A stretch of DNA of 37,191 nucleotides from an uncultured Clostridium sp. (GTDB lineage Bacteria > Bacillota > Clostridia > TANB77 > CAG-465): the NCBI GenBank assembly GCA_947361355.1, contig CANAIR010000018.1, positions 1 to 37,191 on the forward strand, written 5' to 3'. How positions within the stretch are numbered: position 1 is the first letter of the stretch; every line of letters begins with the position of its first letter. A program made the position numbers and the translations under genes. The notes under the pieces were generated by a model that worked only from the letters and a program-made list of their open reading frames with translations, made no database searches and was not told the DNA's origin. Shown here in pieces: positions 9,408 through 18,638 of the stretch.

Positions 9408-9443
9408 ACATAAAAAACTCAAGTAAAATTGAGTTTTTTATGT
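9408..9443. terminator. Bidirectional terminator between folD and the HAD gene
   Basis: Perfect 15-bp stem, 9408-9422 with 9429-9443, loop GTAAAA, A-rich on one side and T-rich on the other. It serves both convergent genes and touches the stop codon of the minus-strand gene. Confidence 0.85.
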
Positions 9444-10051
9444 TATTTGCTATGTATTTTATTTTTTTGTGTTAATTGGTTTTTAATAATACTATAAATA
9501 TGATACCAACTATATGCTCTGTATATATTATCACCAATACAATTTATGTTATGATTTGCATGGTAACAAATTACAGGTATTATTGATGATACTTTTTTTA
9601 TATTTGCTTCATAATCATCAATCATTATATCAATATTATTTTCTAAACATACTTTTAGCTTATCATCTGCATATAAAAATAACATATCATATGGAATATT
9701 ATTTCTTTTTAGCCAATCTTTTATAATATTTGGCATTTTATTGCTTAGATTTCCAGTTCCATCAGAACACCTGGAACTAATAATATAAATTTCATTTCCA
9801 TCATTTTTTAATTTTTTTATAATATCGCTTGCATATTTTCTTGCAGGTTCTTTTGTGGCATAACTTTCAAGTACGCTCATATAGCAATTAGTTGCATCTT
9901 CTTTAGATACATTAAACATTTTTGAAAGTAAAAACTCATCTAAATTTATATTTATTCTACCATATTTTTCATAAAAATATTTACTTCCGTAATCACAAAG
10001 GTATTGATTTATATTTGTTAAGACACCATCTATATCTATTCCTATTCTCAT
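9443..10051 (-). CDS. HAD-superfamily nucleotidase, NT5C-like
   Basis: Putative 5'(3')-deoxyribonucleotidase or related phosphatase. HAD motif I is IDIDGVLT with nucleophile D6 and acid/base D8, motif II is IISSR, and motif IV is IMIDDY with the paired metal-binding aspartates. At 202 aa it has one inserted helical cap after motif I, as in the NT5C/YorS group. On its strand AAAGGAGTT stands before the ATG, and it has its own promoter. The gene is single and convergent with folD. The substrate is inferred only from family resemblance. Confidence 0.85.
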   Translation of the reverse strand: MRIGIDIDGVLTNINQYLCDYGSKYFYEKYGRININLDEFLLSKMFNVSKEDATNCYMSVLESYATKEPARKYASDIIKKLKNDGNEIYIISSRCSDGTGNLSNKMPNIIKDWLKRNNIPYDMLFLYADDKLKVCLENNIDIMIDDYEANIKKVSSIIPVICYHANHNINCIGDNIYRAYSWYHIYSIIKNQLTQKNKIHSK

Positions 10052-10071
10052 TTTTTAACTCCTTTTAGATT

Positions 10072-10099
10072 ATTATAGCATAAAATATTTTTTTTACAA
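10072..10099 (-). promoter_or_regulatory. Promoter of the HAD nucleotidase gene
   Basis: On the minus strand TTGTAA (10099-10094), 16-base spacer, TATAAT (10077-10072), about 20 bases before the ATG. Confidence 0.6.
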
Positions 10100-10174
10100 G
10101 CAAATAATATGATTTTATGTTTATTATAATTGCAATATCTATCGTCATTACTGATAGTTATAAATATAATAATA

Positions 10175-10202
10175 TTGACAAATATGAAAAATTTAGTATA
10201 AT
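10175..10202 (+). promoter_or_regulatory. Consensus sigma-A promoter of the 671-aa orphan
   Basis: TTGACA (10175-10180), 16-base spacer, TATAAT (10197-10202): both boxes are perfect. Confidence 0.8.
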
Positions 10203-10255
10203 ATATGTTAAATAAAAAATAACTTTAAAATAATTATTTTGAAAGGATGAGAAAA

Positions 10256-12271
10256 ATGGAAAGAATTATATTAGAACAAAATGTAAGGGATGAAGTATTA
10301 AAAATATTAAAAAAGGGTAATAAAGAGCGTAAATTAACAAATATTGTAAAAGAATTTAGAGATAAGTTTAATAGCACATATTTATTACATAATGATTTAG
10401 TAACTAAAGAATTTAAAAATGCAACTTGTATATATCACGATATAAATTTTGATGTGTTAAAAGTATGTTTTAATAATATTAAAATTTCTTGTGTTGAAGA
10501 AGAATTTGGCATTTCTAAAGATAAAAAAGTTTTATTATTAAATCAATACAAAGTAATATATAATAAAATATCTTTTGTTATATTTGTAATATATGAATTT
10601 ATAAACTTTAAAATAGAATCAAACAATTATTATATACAACCATGTGTATTTTATGAAAGTGAAGTAGAAATTTATTTGATGTTAGATGATAATATACTTT
10701 CACATCAAATTCATACATTTGATGTATCAAAAGAAACATATTTAGAAGTTGTATCAGATGTTAAAATTTGTGTAAAGCCACAAATTAAAAAAAGAGGCTA
10801 TGTAATAACAACGGTTGAAAATGAATTAGAAAGTAAATCTAATTGTATTAAAAAAACAAGTGAAGAATTTAATGATATTTTAAAAGAAATTTTTGATATT
10901 TTTATACAAAAAAGCAGTGATATTAATGTTAAAAGAGATTTAACAATTGAAATAAATAAAGAAGGAAAAAAATTACAAAGTACTACTATATCAAGTGATT
11001 TTTTGTATAATGGCGTTAAGATTGGTGAAATTACTAAAATTGATAAATTATATGAATATGAAATTATTTTTAAAATAGATGGATTTTTAAAGTATGTTAT
11101 AGTACAAGTAAATCTTACGAGTAATGAGCTCAAAAAATCTATAAAAATTAAAGATATTGTAGATTTTAAAGGAAATATTAAATTTGTTAGAGCTGAAAGT
11201 TTGTCATTTTTTAGTAATGTATATCTTCTTAAAGATCTATATTATACTAAATTAGATAAAATAAATTCTTATGTACGCAATAAAAAGAAGGAGAAGTTTT
11301 TAGCAGACTTTCAAAGTATAAATGAATTTTTATCTAAGAATATAGTATATAGTCCTACTATTATTGATATTTCTGATAAAAAATTACCTTTTGAAAATGT
11401 AGTTATATATAATAATGTTATAAATGAAAAGAAATTTGTTGGTTCAGATTTTATTAAAATTTTTTGTATACAAGAAAATGTCTTAAAATATACAGAGCAA
11501 AAATTATTACATATTATAAGTAAGTACATAGTAATAATAGAAAAAGAAATATATGAAGTAGAACTTGTTAGCAACTTTGAACAAGTTATATATATTAGTT
11601 TAAATTTAAAGGTAAATCTTCCAGTATTCTTTAGTAAAGAAGTAATTGTACATTTTAGAAAAATTGATAATAAATGTATGCTTAATAATATTGTTAGTTT
11701 TAGCATTTTTGATAAAGATAAAAGTGTAAAAAAAGGATTGGGATATTTTGAAAGTAAATTTAATACTAAAAATATAATATTAGATATTGATATGAATTAT
11801 AAGAGTTATTTTAATGATATTTCATTTGGCTTTGAGAAAAAAGATTATATTAATTGGTTAGAAAATGATGTGGAATTCTTTGGTAAGTTTGATATATTTG
11901 ATTTTATTTCTAATGAACAAAATGTTTATAAAAAGCGGATAGGTGTAAAAAGTAGATTATTTTTAAATGATGATTACGAAAATGAAAGAAAAATAAATGT
12001 TGATTTATTTTCTAATGGATTTTTTATAGGACATGCTTGTTTTGATAAAAATAATTTCTTGGAACTTGTAGTAGGTAATGATGATGAAAATTTAGAGGGG
12101 TTAGCTGACGTAAATATAAGTGAAGAAGTTATAGGTTTAAATAAAAACTTATATTCGATTTTTAAGAGAATATGTGATATTACTTCTGTAAAGCTTAATG
12201 AAAATGATAAATTGACAAATATATATATTGAATCTATAATTTCATTTTACAATAATAAGATTAATAATTAA
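10256..12271 (+). CDS. Large orphan protein, 671 aa, unknown function
   Basis: Function not recognised. An ATG also occurs at 10247, but it overlaps the ribosome site GAAAGGATGA, so the ATG at 10256 (MERIILEQ) is the likely start. There is no signal peptide, membrane helix, cysteine cluster or obvious catalytic motif. After a helical, basic N-terminus (to about residue 45) the protein is dominated by alternating hydrophobic/charged strands rich in I, K, N, F and V. Repeating units such as YVIVQVNLTSNELKKSIKIKD and VIYISLNLKVNLPVFFSKEV suggest several stacked beta domains. It is transcribed from a consensus promoter, so it is probably expressed in growing cells. A small gene with its own promoter follows. 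Confidence 0.8.
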   Translation: MERIILEQNVRDEVLKILKKGNKERKLTNIVKEFRDKFNSTYLLHNDLVTKEFKNATCIYHDINFDVLKVCFNNIKISCVEEEFGISKDKKVLLLNQYKVIYNKISFVIFVIYEFINFKIESNNYYIQPCVFYESEVEIYLMLDDNILSHQIHTFDVSKETYLEVVSDVKICVKPQIKKRGYVITTVENELESKSNCIKKTSEEFNDILKEIFDIFIQKSSDINVKRDLTIEINKEGKKLQSTTISSDFLYNGVKIGEITKIDKLYEYEIIFKIDGFLKYVIVQVNLTSNELKKSIKIKDIVDFKGNIKFVRAESLSFFSNVYLLKDLYYTKLDKINSYVRNKKKEKFLADFQSINEFLSKNIVYSPTIIDISDKKLPFENVVIYNNVINEKKFVGSDFIKIFCIQENVLKYTEQKLLHIISKYIVIIEKEIYEVELVSNFEQVIYISLNLKVNLPVFFSKEVIVHFRKIDNKCMLNNIVSFSIFDKDKSVKKGLGYFESKFNTKNIILDIDMNYKSYFNDISFGFEKKDYINWLENDVEFFGKFDIFDFISNEQNVYKKRIGVKSRLFLNDDYENERKINVDLFSNGFFIGHACFDKNNFLELVVGNDDENLEGLADVNISEEVIGLNKNLYSIFKRICDITSVKLNENDKLTNIYIESIISFYNNKINN

Positions 12272-12285
12272 ACTTTATAGTTTTG

Positions 12286-12314
12286 TTGGCTCTTTATATA
12301 AAAAGTAGTATAAT
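12286..12314 (+). promoter_or_regulatory. Promoter of the 86-aa orphan gene
   Basis: TTGGCT (12286-12291), 17-base spacer, TATAAT (12309-12314). A small hairpin, TTTTATTC/GAATAAAA (12335-12354), follows in the leader. Confidence 0.6.
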
Positions 12315-12385
12315 GTTGGTATGAAATACTGGTATTTTATTCTAATGAATAAAAGTTATTGGCTTTTGAAAGGAGTTGTTGTTTA

Positions 12386-12646
12386 ATGGGTTCAATTAAA
12401 GTAAGAAGTGGACAAGAAATAGTATGGGAATGTGGAAGTATTGCTTGTATTAAAAAATCTAATGGAAAATACATTCTTACTGTAAAAAACAAAAAATCTG
12501 CATTAAAAAATGAACATAATAAGTGGATATTTAAATCAGAATTTGATTTTGTTGGAAGACCTGATGAAAAACTTGTTTGTGATGTTATAAAAGATGGAAA
12601 ATTAGCAATATTGAATTTTACATCAGGAAAAATAATTGAAAATTAA
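12386..12646 (+). CDS. Small hypothetical protein, 86 aa
   Basis: Function not recognised. The frame extends upstream to a TTG at 12359, but AAAGGAGTTG at 12369-12378 places the real start at the ATG at 12386. It encodes a short, basic, beta-rich protein beginning MGSIKVRSGQEIVWECGS. Strands such as GKYILTVKN and GKLAILNFTSGK alternate with lysine-rich turns. There are three cysteines without a metal-binding arrangement and no membrane segment. It lies between the large orphan and the heat-shock operon, with its own promoter and terminator, so it is an independent unit. Confidence 0.7.
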   Translation: MGSIKVRSGQEIVWECGSIACIKKSNGKYILTVKNKKSALKNEHNKWIFKSEFDFVGRPDEKLVCDVIKDGKLAILNFTSGKIIEN

Positions 12647-12674
12647 ACTTTATAGTAATAAATGTAAATTGTAA

Positions 12675-12712
12675 AAATAAGTAGGTGAATAATTGTCACC
12701 TATTTATTTTTT
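12675..12712 (+). terminator. Terminator of the 86-aa gene
   Basis: 14-bp stem, 12675-12688 with 12696-12709, one G-U pair, loop ATAATTG, then a T-rich tail. Confidence 0.8.
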
Positions 12713-12784
12713 ATTAACTAAATATCAATTATTTTTTTATCACAAAACTTTCACATAAATTTATAAAAAAAAATCAAATATTAC

Positions 12785-12813
12785 TTGACAAAGGTTTTTA
12801 TTAGGTGTATTAT
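12785..12813 (+). promoter_or_regulatory. Sigma-A promoter of the hrcA heat-shock operon
   Basis: TTGACA (12785-12790), 17-base spacer, TATTAT (12808-12813). The predicted start near 12820 lies just before the CIRCE element. Confidence 0.85.
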
Positions 12814-12823
12814 ATATATGCAA

Positions 12824-12850
12824 TTAGCACTCGATAATTTTAAGTGCTAA
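12824..12850 (+). promoter_or_regulatory. CIRCE operator (HrcA binding site)
   Basis: TTAGCACTC, 9-base spacer, AAGTGCTAA. The consensus right arm is GAGTGCTAA, so one arm base is changed (A at 12842). It lies immediately downstream of the promoter and touches the hrcA ribosome site. HrcA bound here should repress the whole operon, with GroEL or misfolded protein load setting repressor activity in known systems. Confidence 0.93.
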
Positions 12851-12862
12851 AAGGTGGTTAGT

Positions 12863-13903
12863 ATGAAATTAGATGATAGAAAGAAAAAAATATTATCATC
12901 TGTTGTCGAAGACTACATATCATCTGCTGAACCAGTTGGTTCTAAAACCCTTGTTGAAAAATATAGACTAAATTATAGTAGCGCAACTATTAGAAATGAA
13001 ATGAAATTGTTAGAAGAGGAAGGATTTTTAGAACAGCCACATGTATCAGCAGGAAGAATTCCATCAACTAAAGGTTATAGATATTATGTAGATAATTTAA
13101 TGAAGGAAAGTAAACTATCAATGGTTGATATAAATTATATAGATAATAGTATAACTGGTTTTGGGGATACTTCTAAGTTATTAGAACAAGCAGCAGATGT
13201 AGTATCAAAAGTACTTTTAAGACCTACAATTCTTACTTTAAAAAGTGAAGATTTATTAGATAGAATTAAGATTGTAAAGATATCGGATAAACTTTTACTT
13301 GTTATAATAATGTCACAAAATGGAACAGTACTTGATTGCTTTGCAAAATTAACTGATTCCGTGCCTGAGGAAACAATAGAAGAATTGACAGGAGTGTTAA
13401 ATAAAAATTTGGTTGGAACGCCACTTGAAAAATTGAGTGTTGCACTAAATTTAGTTATAAAAAAAGAATTAACTTCATTTTCTTTTATACTTGGACAAAT
13501 ATGTGAAAGCATAAAATATGAGATGTCAAAAGAAAATAAAAAGTTAAGTAGTAATGTTGAAACAATTCTTGATTTGCCAGAATTTTCTGATGTAGAAAAA
13601 GCTAAAAATTTTGTTAATATGCTTTCAACTAAAGATATAATAGATAAAGCTTTAGATAAGGCTATTACAAATGATCTTGGTATTATAATAGGCTCTGAAA
13701 GTAGACAAGTAATGCTAAAAGATTATAGTATTATATCGTTAAACATTGAAACAGTAGATAAGCATGTAGCAAAAATTTCAGTTGTAAGTCCAAAAAGACT
13801 TGATTATTCTAAGACAATTTCTACATTAAAATATATAAATGAGAAATTTAAGAGTTTGATAGTGAGCAAAGAAAAAAAAGAAAATGAAGGAGGTACAGGA
13901 TAA
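12863..13903 (+). CDS. hrcA: Heat-inducible transcription repressor HrcA
   Basis: Repressor that binds CIRCE as a dimer. The start is the ATG at 12863 behind AAAGGTGG. An in-frame GTG at 12854 lies inside that ribosome site and is rejected. The product is 346 aa, normal for the family. The N-terminal winged helix covers about residues 1-80, with LDDRKKKILSSVVEDYI, EPVGSKTL, YSSATIRNEM and the wing QPHVSAGRIPSTKGYRYYVD. A GAF-like dimerisation domain follows, with GTVLDCFAKL and ending LGIIIGSESR...ISVVSPKRLDYSK. It is first in the operon, hence autoregulated. The stop codon directly abuts the grpE start. Confidence 0.97.
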   Translation: MKLDDRKKKILSSVVEDYISSAEPVGSKTLVEKYRLNYSSATIRNEMKLLEEEGFLEQPHVSAGRIPSTKGYRYYVDNLMKESKLSMVDINYIDNSITGFGDTSKLLEQAADVVSKVLLRPTILTLKSEDLLDRIKIVKISDKLLLVIIMSQNGTVLDCFAKLTDSVPEETIEELTGVLNKNLVGTPLEKLSVALNLVIKKELTSFSFILGQICESIKYEMSKENKKLSSNVETILDLPEFSDVEKAKNFVNMLSTKDIIDKALDKAITNDLGIIIGSESRQVMLKDYSIISLNIETVDKHVAKISVVSPKRLDYSKTISTLKYINEKFKSLIVSKEKKENEGGTG

Positions 13904-14449
13904 TTGGAAAATAAAAATGAAGAACAAGAAATATTAGAATTTGAAGAGTTAGAAGCTTTAAAGGATGAAAATGGTGATGTAGATAAAGATATGTATATAT
14001 CTAAGATAAATGAACTTTTATGTGACCAAAGGAAAAAATCCGATGAATATTTTGAACATTTAAAACGTAATATGGCGGAATTTGATAACTTTAAAAAGAG
14101 AGTGACAAAGGAAAAAGAAAATTTATACTATACAATAACTTCTGATGTTATTGCTGACATTTTGCCAATTATGGATAATTTTGAAAAAGCAATAACAGCT
14201 AAAACAAGTGATGAATCATATAAAAGTGGTATGGAAATGATATATACACAATTAAATGATACATTAAAAAAACTAGGTTTAGAAGAAATAGAAGCTTTAA
14301 ATATAACTTTTGATCCTAATTTTCATGAGGCAGTAATGCACATAGAAGATGAAAATTATGGTGAAAAAGAGGTTATAGAAGTATTGAGAAAAGGTTACAA
14401 AATTGGTGATAAAGTAATTCGTCATTCAATGGTAAAAGTAGCAAATTAA
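13904..14449 (+). CDS. grpE: Nucleotide exchange factor GrpE
   Basis: Releases ADP from DnaK, resetting the chaperone cycle. It is 181 aa, with an acidic N-terminal tail, a long dimerisation helix (about residues 25-75, including RNMAEFDNFKKRVTKE) and a C-terminal beta-wing containing NITFDPNFHEAVMHIED and VLRKGYKIGDKVIRHSMVKV. The start is TTG, directly after the hrcA stop, with AAGGAGGT ten bases upstream. No ATG or GTG fits better. Translational coupling to hrcA is likely. Confidence 0.95.
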   Translation: MENKNEEQEILEFEELEALKDENGDVDKDMYISKINELLCDQRKKSDEYFEHLKRNMAEFDNFKKRVTKEKENLYYTITSDVIADILPIMDNFEKAITAKTSDESYKSGMEMIYTQLNDTLKKLGLEEIEALNITFDPNFHEAVMHIEDENYGEKEVIEVLRKGYKIGDKVIRHSMVKVAN

Positions 14450-14531
14450 AATGTGATATCTACTTATGGTATATATTTTATGTATCTTAAGTAAATAATA
14501 TAAATAACTTTGTTTTTTAGGAGGTAATATT

Positions 14532-16361
14532 ATGTCAAAAGTTATAGGTATTGATTTAGGAACAACAAATTCATGTGTTGCAGTTATAGAAAACGGTGAA
14601 CCAGTTGTTATACCAAATGCAGAAGGTGCAAGAACAACTCCATCAATAGTTGCTTTTGCAAAAAATGGTGAAAGACTTGCAGGTCAAGTAGCTAAAAGAC
14701 AAGCAGTTACAAATCATGATAGAACTGTTATGTCTATAAAAAGAGATATGGGTACAGATAAAAAAGTAAAAATAGATGATAAGGAATATACACCACAAGA
14801 AATATCAGCTATGGTTTTACAAAAATTAAAGTCTGATGCTGAAAATTATCTTGGGGAAAAGGTAACTCAAGCAGTTATAACTGTACCAGCTTACTTTAGT
14901 GATTCTCAAAGACAAGCAACTAAAGACGCAGGTAGAATTGCAGGTCTTGAAGTTTTAAGAATAATAAATGAACCAACAGCAGCATCTCTTGCTCATGGTT
15001 TTGATAAAGATACAGAACAAAAAATAATGGTTTATGACTTAGGTGGTGGTACATTTGATGTATCTATACTTGATATAGCTGATGGAGTATTTGAAGTAAT
15101 GTCTACATCTGGTAACAATAAACTTGGTGGAGATGACTTTGATGAAAGAATTATAAGCTATTTAGTATCAGAATTTAAAAAGGATAATGGAATTGATTTA
15201 GCAACTGATAATATGGCAATGCAAAGATTAAAAGAGGCTGCAGAAAAAGCTAAAATTGAGCTTTCTGGTGTAATGCAAGCACAAATTAATCTACCATTTA
15301 TTACAGCTGATTCAACTGGACCAAAACATTTAGACATAACACTTACTAGATCAAAATTTGAAGAATTAATTTCAGATTTGGTAGAATCTACTGTTGAACC
15401 AGTTAATCAAGCTATGAAAGACTCTGGTATGACATTTGATAAAATTGATAAAATTTTACTTGTTGGTGGTTCTACTCGTGTTCCATTAGTACAAGAAACT
15501 GTAAAAAGAATAACTGGAAAAGAGCCATATAAAGGAATAAATCCAGACGAATGTGTTGCAATTGGTGCAGCAATTCAAGGTGGTGTTTTAACAGGAGAAG
15601 TAAAAGATTTAGTATTACTTGATGTAACACCTCTATCACTTGGTATTGAAACTTATGGTGGAGTATTTACTAAATTAATTGAAAGAAATACTACAATTCC
15701 AACAAAAAAATCTCAAATATTTAGTACAGCAGCAGATGGTCAAACGTCAGTTGAGGTACACGTACTTCAAGGTGAAAGAGAAATTGCATCATATAATAAA
15801 ACATTAGGAAGATTTAGTTTAACTGGTATTCCACCAGCACCAAGGGGAGTTCCTCAAATTGAAGTTACATTTGATATTGATGCTAATGGTATTGTTCATG
15901 TTACAGCAAAAGATATGGCTACAAACAATGAACAAAAAATTGCAATTACTGCTAGTACAAATTTAACTGAAGAAGAAATTCAACAAGCTGTTAAAGAAGC
16001 AGAAGCTCATGCAGCAGAAGATAAGAAGAAAAAGGAAGAAGTTGAAGTTAGAAATAATGCAGACTCTTTAGTATACAATACCGAAAAAACATTAAAAGAG
16101 TTAGAAGGTAAAATTTCAGATGAAGAAAAAGCAAAAGTTGAAGTTGAACTTGAAAATGTTAAGAAAACGTTGGAAGGAAATGACAATGAAGCTATAAAAT
16201 CAGCTTCTGAAAAACTTACACAAGTATTTTATGATATTTCTTCAAAATTATATTCACAAGCACAAGGAGCAACTGCAGAAGGTACTAGTGCAAATAATGC
16301 AGAAAATACTGATAATGTAGTTCATGATGCTGATTATAAAGTAGAAGATGATAATAAATAG
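14532..16361 (+). CDS. dnaK: Chaperone protein DnaK (Hsp70)
   Basis: ATP-driven Hsp70 that binds unfolded segments delivered by DnaJ. At 609 aa it is the normal Firmicutes length. The nucleotide-binding domain has [13 protein letters not shown] (residues 6-18), [22 protein letters not shown] and [14 protein letters not shown]. The linker is [14 protein letters not shown], followed by the beta-sandwich substrate domain ([18 protein letters not shown]) and a helical lid. The tail is acidic and ends KVEDDNK. It shows the usual Gram-positive absence of the long insert found in Gram-negative DnaK. TTTTAGGAGG precedes the ATG. Codon choice is more optimal and GC slightly higher than in the neighbours, in keeping with high expression. 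Confidence 0.98.
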   Translation: MSKVIGIDLGTTNSCVAVIENGEPVVIPNAEGARTTPSIVAFAKNGERLAGQVAKRQAVTNHDRTVMSIKRDMGTDKKVKIDDKEYTPQEISAMVLQKLKSDAENYLGEKVTQAVITVPAYFSDSQRQATKDAGRIAGLEVLRIINEPTAASLAHGFDKDTEQKIMVYDLGGGTFDVSILDIADGVFEVMSTSGNNKLGGDDFDERIISYLVSEFKKDNGIDLATDNMAMQRLKEAAEKAKIELSGVMQAQINLPFITADSTGPKHLDITLTRSKFEELISDLVESTVEPVNQAMKDSGMTFDKIDKILLVGGSTRVPLVQETVKRITGKEPYKGINPDECVAIGAAIQGGVLTGEVKDLVLLDVTPLSLGIETYGGVFTKLIERNTTIPTKKSQIFSTAADGQTSVEVHVLQGEREIASYNKTLGRFSLTGIPPAPRGVPQIEVTFDIDANGIVHVTAKDMATNNEQKIAITASTNLTEEEIQQAVKEAEAHAAEDKKKKEEVEVRNNADSLVYNTEKTLKELEGKISDEEKAKVEVELENVKKTLEGNDNEAIKSASEKLTQVFYDISSKLYSQAQGATAEGTSANNAENTDNVVHDADYKVEDDNK

Positions 16362-16414
16362 TTATAATAATATTTAAAAATAATATATTATATTTATTAA
16401 CATACAATTAGTAT

Positions 16415-16446
16415 ATGGGTGGTAATAATACTTGCCACCCTATATT
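16415..16446 (+). promoter_or_regulatory. GC-rich hairpin between dnaK and dnaJ
   Basis: GGGTGG (16417-16422) pairs with CCACCC (16435-16440), and flanking ATAT segments extend the stem past one bulge. No T tract follows, so it is not a terminator. It may be a processing or stability element that sets dnaK against dnaJ levels. Confidence 0.5.
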
Positions 16447-16467
16447 AAAGTTTAGGAGGAAATTTTT

Positions 16468-17631
16468 GTGGCAGAATCTAAAGATTATTATGAGATATTA
16501 GGAGTATCTAAAAGTGCAACTGATGAAGAATTAAAAAGGGCATATAGAAAGCTTGCTAAAAAATATCATCCAGATGCACAACATGATGAAGCTTCTAAGA
16601 AAAATGCTGAGGCTAAATTTAAAGAAATAAATGAAGCATATTCTGTACTTTCAGATAGTAATAAACGTGCACAATATGATAGATTTGGATCTAATTTTGA
16701 ACAAGCTGGATTTGGAGGCTATGGACAAGGTGGATTTAGTGGATTTGATTTTTCTGGATTTAGTGGTGGCATGGGAGTAGATATAGATTTAGATGATATC
16801 TTAGGTAGTGTATTTGGTGGAAGTTTTGGAGGTTTTGGCGGTGCTGCTAAAAGATCAGGACCAGCTAAAGGAGCAGACTTAAGGTATAATATGAATATAT
16901 CTTTTGAAGAAGCTGCATTTGGTACTAAAAAAGAAATAAACATATCACGACATGAAGTTTGTGATACATGTCATGGAAGTGGTGCTAAACCTGGAAGCAA
17001 AATAGTAACATGTGATAAATGTAATGGACGTGGTAAAGTTCAAATTACTCAAAATACTATAATGGGTTCTTTTTCTACTGTAAAAACATGTGATAAATGT
17101 TCAGGGGAAGGAAAAGTTATAGAGACACCTTGTGAAAAATGTAATAAAAAAGGCGTAGTAAAAAAAGTAAAGAAAATAGAAATTAATATACCAGCTGGAA
17201 TAGATAATGGTCAAGCAATTTCATTACGTGGTGAAGGTGATTGCGGTAGAAAAGGTGGACCATCAGGTGATTTATTTGTAGTGGTTAGTGTTTCACCACA
17301 TAAAATATTTACAAGACGTGGTTTTGATATTTTAGAAACAATTAAAGTTCCTTTTACTAAAATGGTATTGGGTGGCACTATAAAAGTACCAACATTAGAA
17401 GATGAAGTTGAGTTTAATATTCCTGATGGTACTCAACCTGGGACTACTTTTAAATTAAAAGAAAAAGGTATACAAAATATACATGGAAAGTCTAGAGGAA
17501 ATTTAGAGTTTACTGTAAATGTTGATATACCAAAAAAATTAACTGATGATCAAAGGCGTATTTTAACTGAGTTTGCTGATACTTTTGGCGATGAAGTAAA
17601 TTCAAAGAAAAAAGGATTTTTTGGAAGGTAA
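16468..17631 (+). CDS. dnaJ: Chaperone protein DnaJ (Hsp40, type I)
   Basis: Co-chaperone that delivers substrates to DnaK and stimulates its ATPase. The start is GTG, 9 bases behind AGGAGG, and the product is 387 aa. The J domain (residues 3-70) contains the HPD triad in KKYHPDAQ. A Gly/Phe-rich region follows (about 75-135). The zinc-binding region has the repeats [24 protein letters not shown] and CEKCNKKG, the last lacking the final canonical glycine pattern though all eight cysteines are present. The C-terminal substrate-binding domains end in KKKGFFGR. It is the last gene of the heat-shock operon. Confidence 0.97.
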   Translation: MAESKDYYEILGVSKSATDEELKRAYRKLAKKYHPDAQHDEASKKNAEAKFKEINEAYSVLSDSNKRAQYDRFGSNFEQAGFGGYGQGGFSGFDFSGFSGGMGVDIDLDDILGSVFGGSFGGFGGAAKRSGPAKGADLRYNMNISFEEAAFGTKKEINISRHEVCDTCHGSGAKPGSKIVTCDKCNGRGKVQITQNTIMGSFSTVKTCDKCSGEGKVIETPCEKCNKKGVVKKVKKIEINIPAGIDNGQAISLRGEGDCGRKGGPSGDLFVVVSVSPHKIFTRRGFDILETIKVPFTKMVLGGTIKVPTLEDEVEFNIPDGTQPGTTFKLKEKGIQNIHGKSRGNLEFTVNVDIPKKLTDDQRRILTEFADTFGDEVNSKKKGFFGR

Positions 17632-17653
17632 CTAAAAATAAATTGATAATTTT

Positions 17654-17682
17654 AAGAAGATACTATTAAAGTGTCTTCTTTT
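17654..17682 (+). terminator. Terminator of the heat-shock operon
   Basis: AAGAAGATAC (17654-17663) with GTGTCTTCTT (17671-17680), one G-U pair, 7-base loop, then TTTT. Confidence 0.8.
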
Positions 17683-17785
17683 CGTATAAAAATTTAATTA
17701 ATTCTTTGAAATATATTAATATTATATTATGTATTATATAATTGATATACAATATTTATTAAATTTCTAATTATTTTTTATATTA

Positions 17786-17814
17786 TTGTAATATTAATCT
17801 TAGAATGATATAAT
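17786..17814 (+). promoter_or_regulatory. Sigma-A promoter of rsmE
   Basis: TTGTAA (17786-17791), 17-base spacer, TATAAT (17809-17814). Confidence 0.7.
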
Positions 17815-17837
17815 ATATGTAGGTTAAGGAGTTTTTT

Positions 17838-18572
17838 ATGGCAAGGAGATTTATAGTAAAACAAAAAGACATAATTTATATAGATGATAATAGTTTTAAA
17901 ATTAGTGGTAGTGAAGTAAGACATATACATGTTTTAAGATACAATGTAAATGAGGAAATAGTAGTTAATGAATATGTTTGTAAAATAAAAGAGATTAAAA
18001 AAGATAGTATAGTTTTACAAAAAGTTAGATTAGCTCCTAAGTTTGGTGAACCTAAAGTAAATTTAACTTTATATGTTGCAATGTTAAAAGGTGATAAAAT
18101 GGACTTGGTAGTTCAAAAAGCAGTAGAACTTGGTTGTAAAAAGATAGTACCTTTTTTTTCAAAAAATGTAGTGGTAAAACTAGATGATAAGACTAGAATA
18201 AAAAGAAAAGAAAAATTACAAGTTATAGCTGATGAGGCTTGTAAACAATGTGGTAGAACAGATAAAGTAGAAATTTTAAATTTTATATCTTTTAAAGAAA
18301 TGGCTTTAAATTTAGAAAATTATGATATAAATTTTTTCGCATATGAAAATGAAAAAGAAAATTTTCATAATATAATAGATAATTTAAAAAATAAAAATAT
18401 GGTGCATTTATCTTGTATAATTGGGCCAGAAGGTGGTTTTGATATTACTGAGGTAGAAGAAATAAAAAAATATCCTAATGTAAGATGTGTAAGTTTAGGA
18501 AATAGAATTTTGCGTGCTGAAACTGCTGTTTTTAAAACAATAAGTGTTATAATGTATGAATTTGATGATTAG
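17838..18572 (+). CDS. rsmE: 16S rRNA (uracil-1498-N3)-methyltransferase
   Basis: SPOUT-class, SAM-dependent enzyme that methylates U1498 of 16S rRNA in the decoding region. It is 244 aa with an N-terminal PUA-like domain (GSEVRHIHVLRYNVNEE) and a C-terminal trefoil-knot domain. Knot signatures are LYVAMLKGDKMDLVVQKAVELG, IIGPEGGFDITEVEEI and LGNRILRAETAVFKT. The start is an ATG behind AAGGAG. In many Firmicutes the order is dnaJ-prmA-rsmE. Here prmA is missing and rsmE has its own promoter behind the heat-shock terminator. Confidence 0.96.
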   Translation: MARRFIVKQKDIIYIDDNSFKISGSEVRHIHVLRYNVNEEIVVNEYVCKIKEIKKDSIVLQKVRLAPKFGEPKVNLTLYVAMLKGDKMDLVVQKAVELGCKKIVPFFSKNVVVKLDDKTRIKRKEKLQVIADEACKQCGRTDKVEILNFISFKEMALNLENYDINFFAYENEKENFHNIIDNLKNKNMVHLSCIIGPEGGFDITEVEEIKKYPNVRCVSLGNRILRAETAVFKTISVIMYEFDD

Positions 18573-18603
18573 AAGTGTTAAATATTTAATACTTCTAATT
18601 TTA
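18569..18603 (+). terminator. Terminator of rsmE
   Basis: A stem of up to 14 pairs (18569-18582 with 18585-18598, one G-U), followed by TTTTA. The left arm overlaps the rsmE stop codon. Confidence 0.7.
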
Positions 18604-18638
18604 TAGTTATAAAAAAATAATAAAAAATACATAAAATA

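Noticed and set aside
12335-12354. Small hairpin in the leader of the 86-aa gene as a riboswitch
   Set aside because: The stem is only eight AT-rich pairs with no conserved aptamer motif.
13135-13512. Long minus-strand frames inside hrcA, ruvB, the ABC genes and the thrS gene
   Set aside because: They mirror well-supported coding regions, lack ribosome sites and have unlikely compositions.
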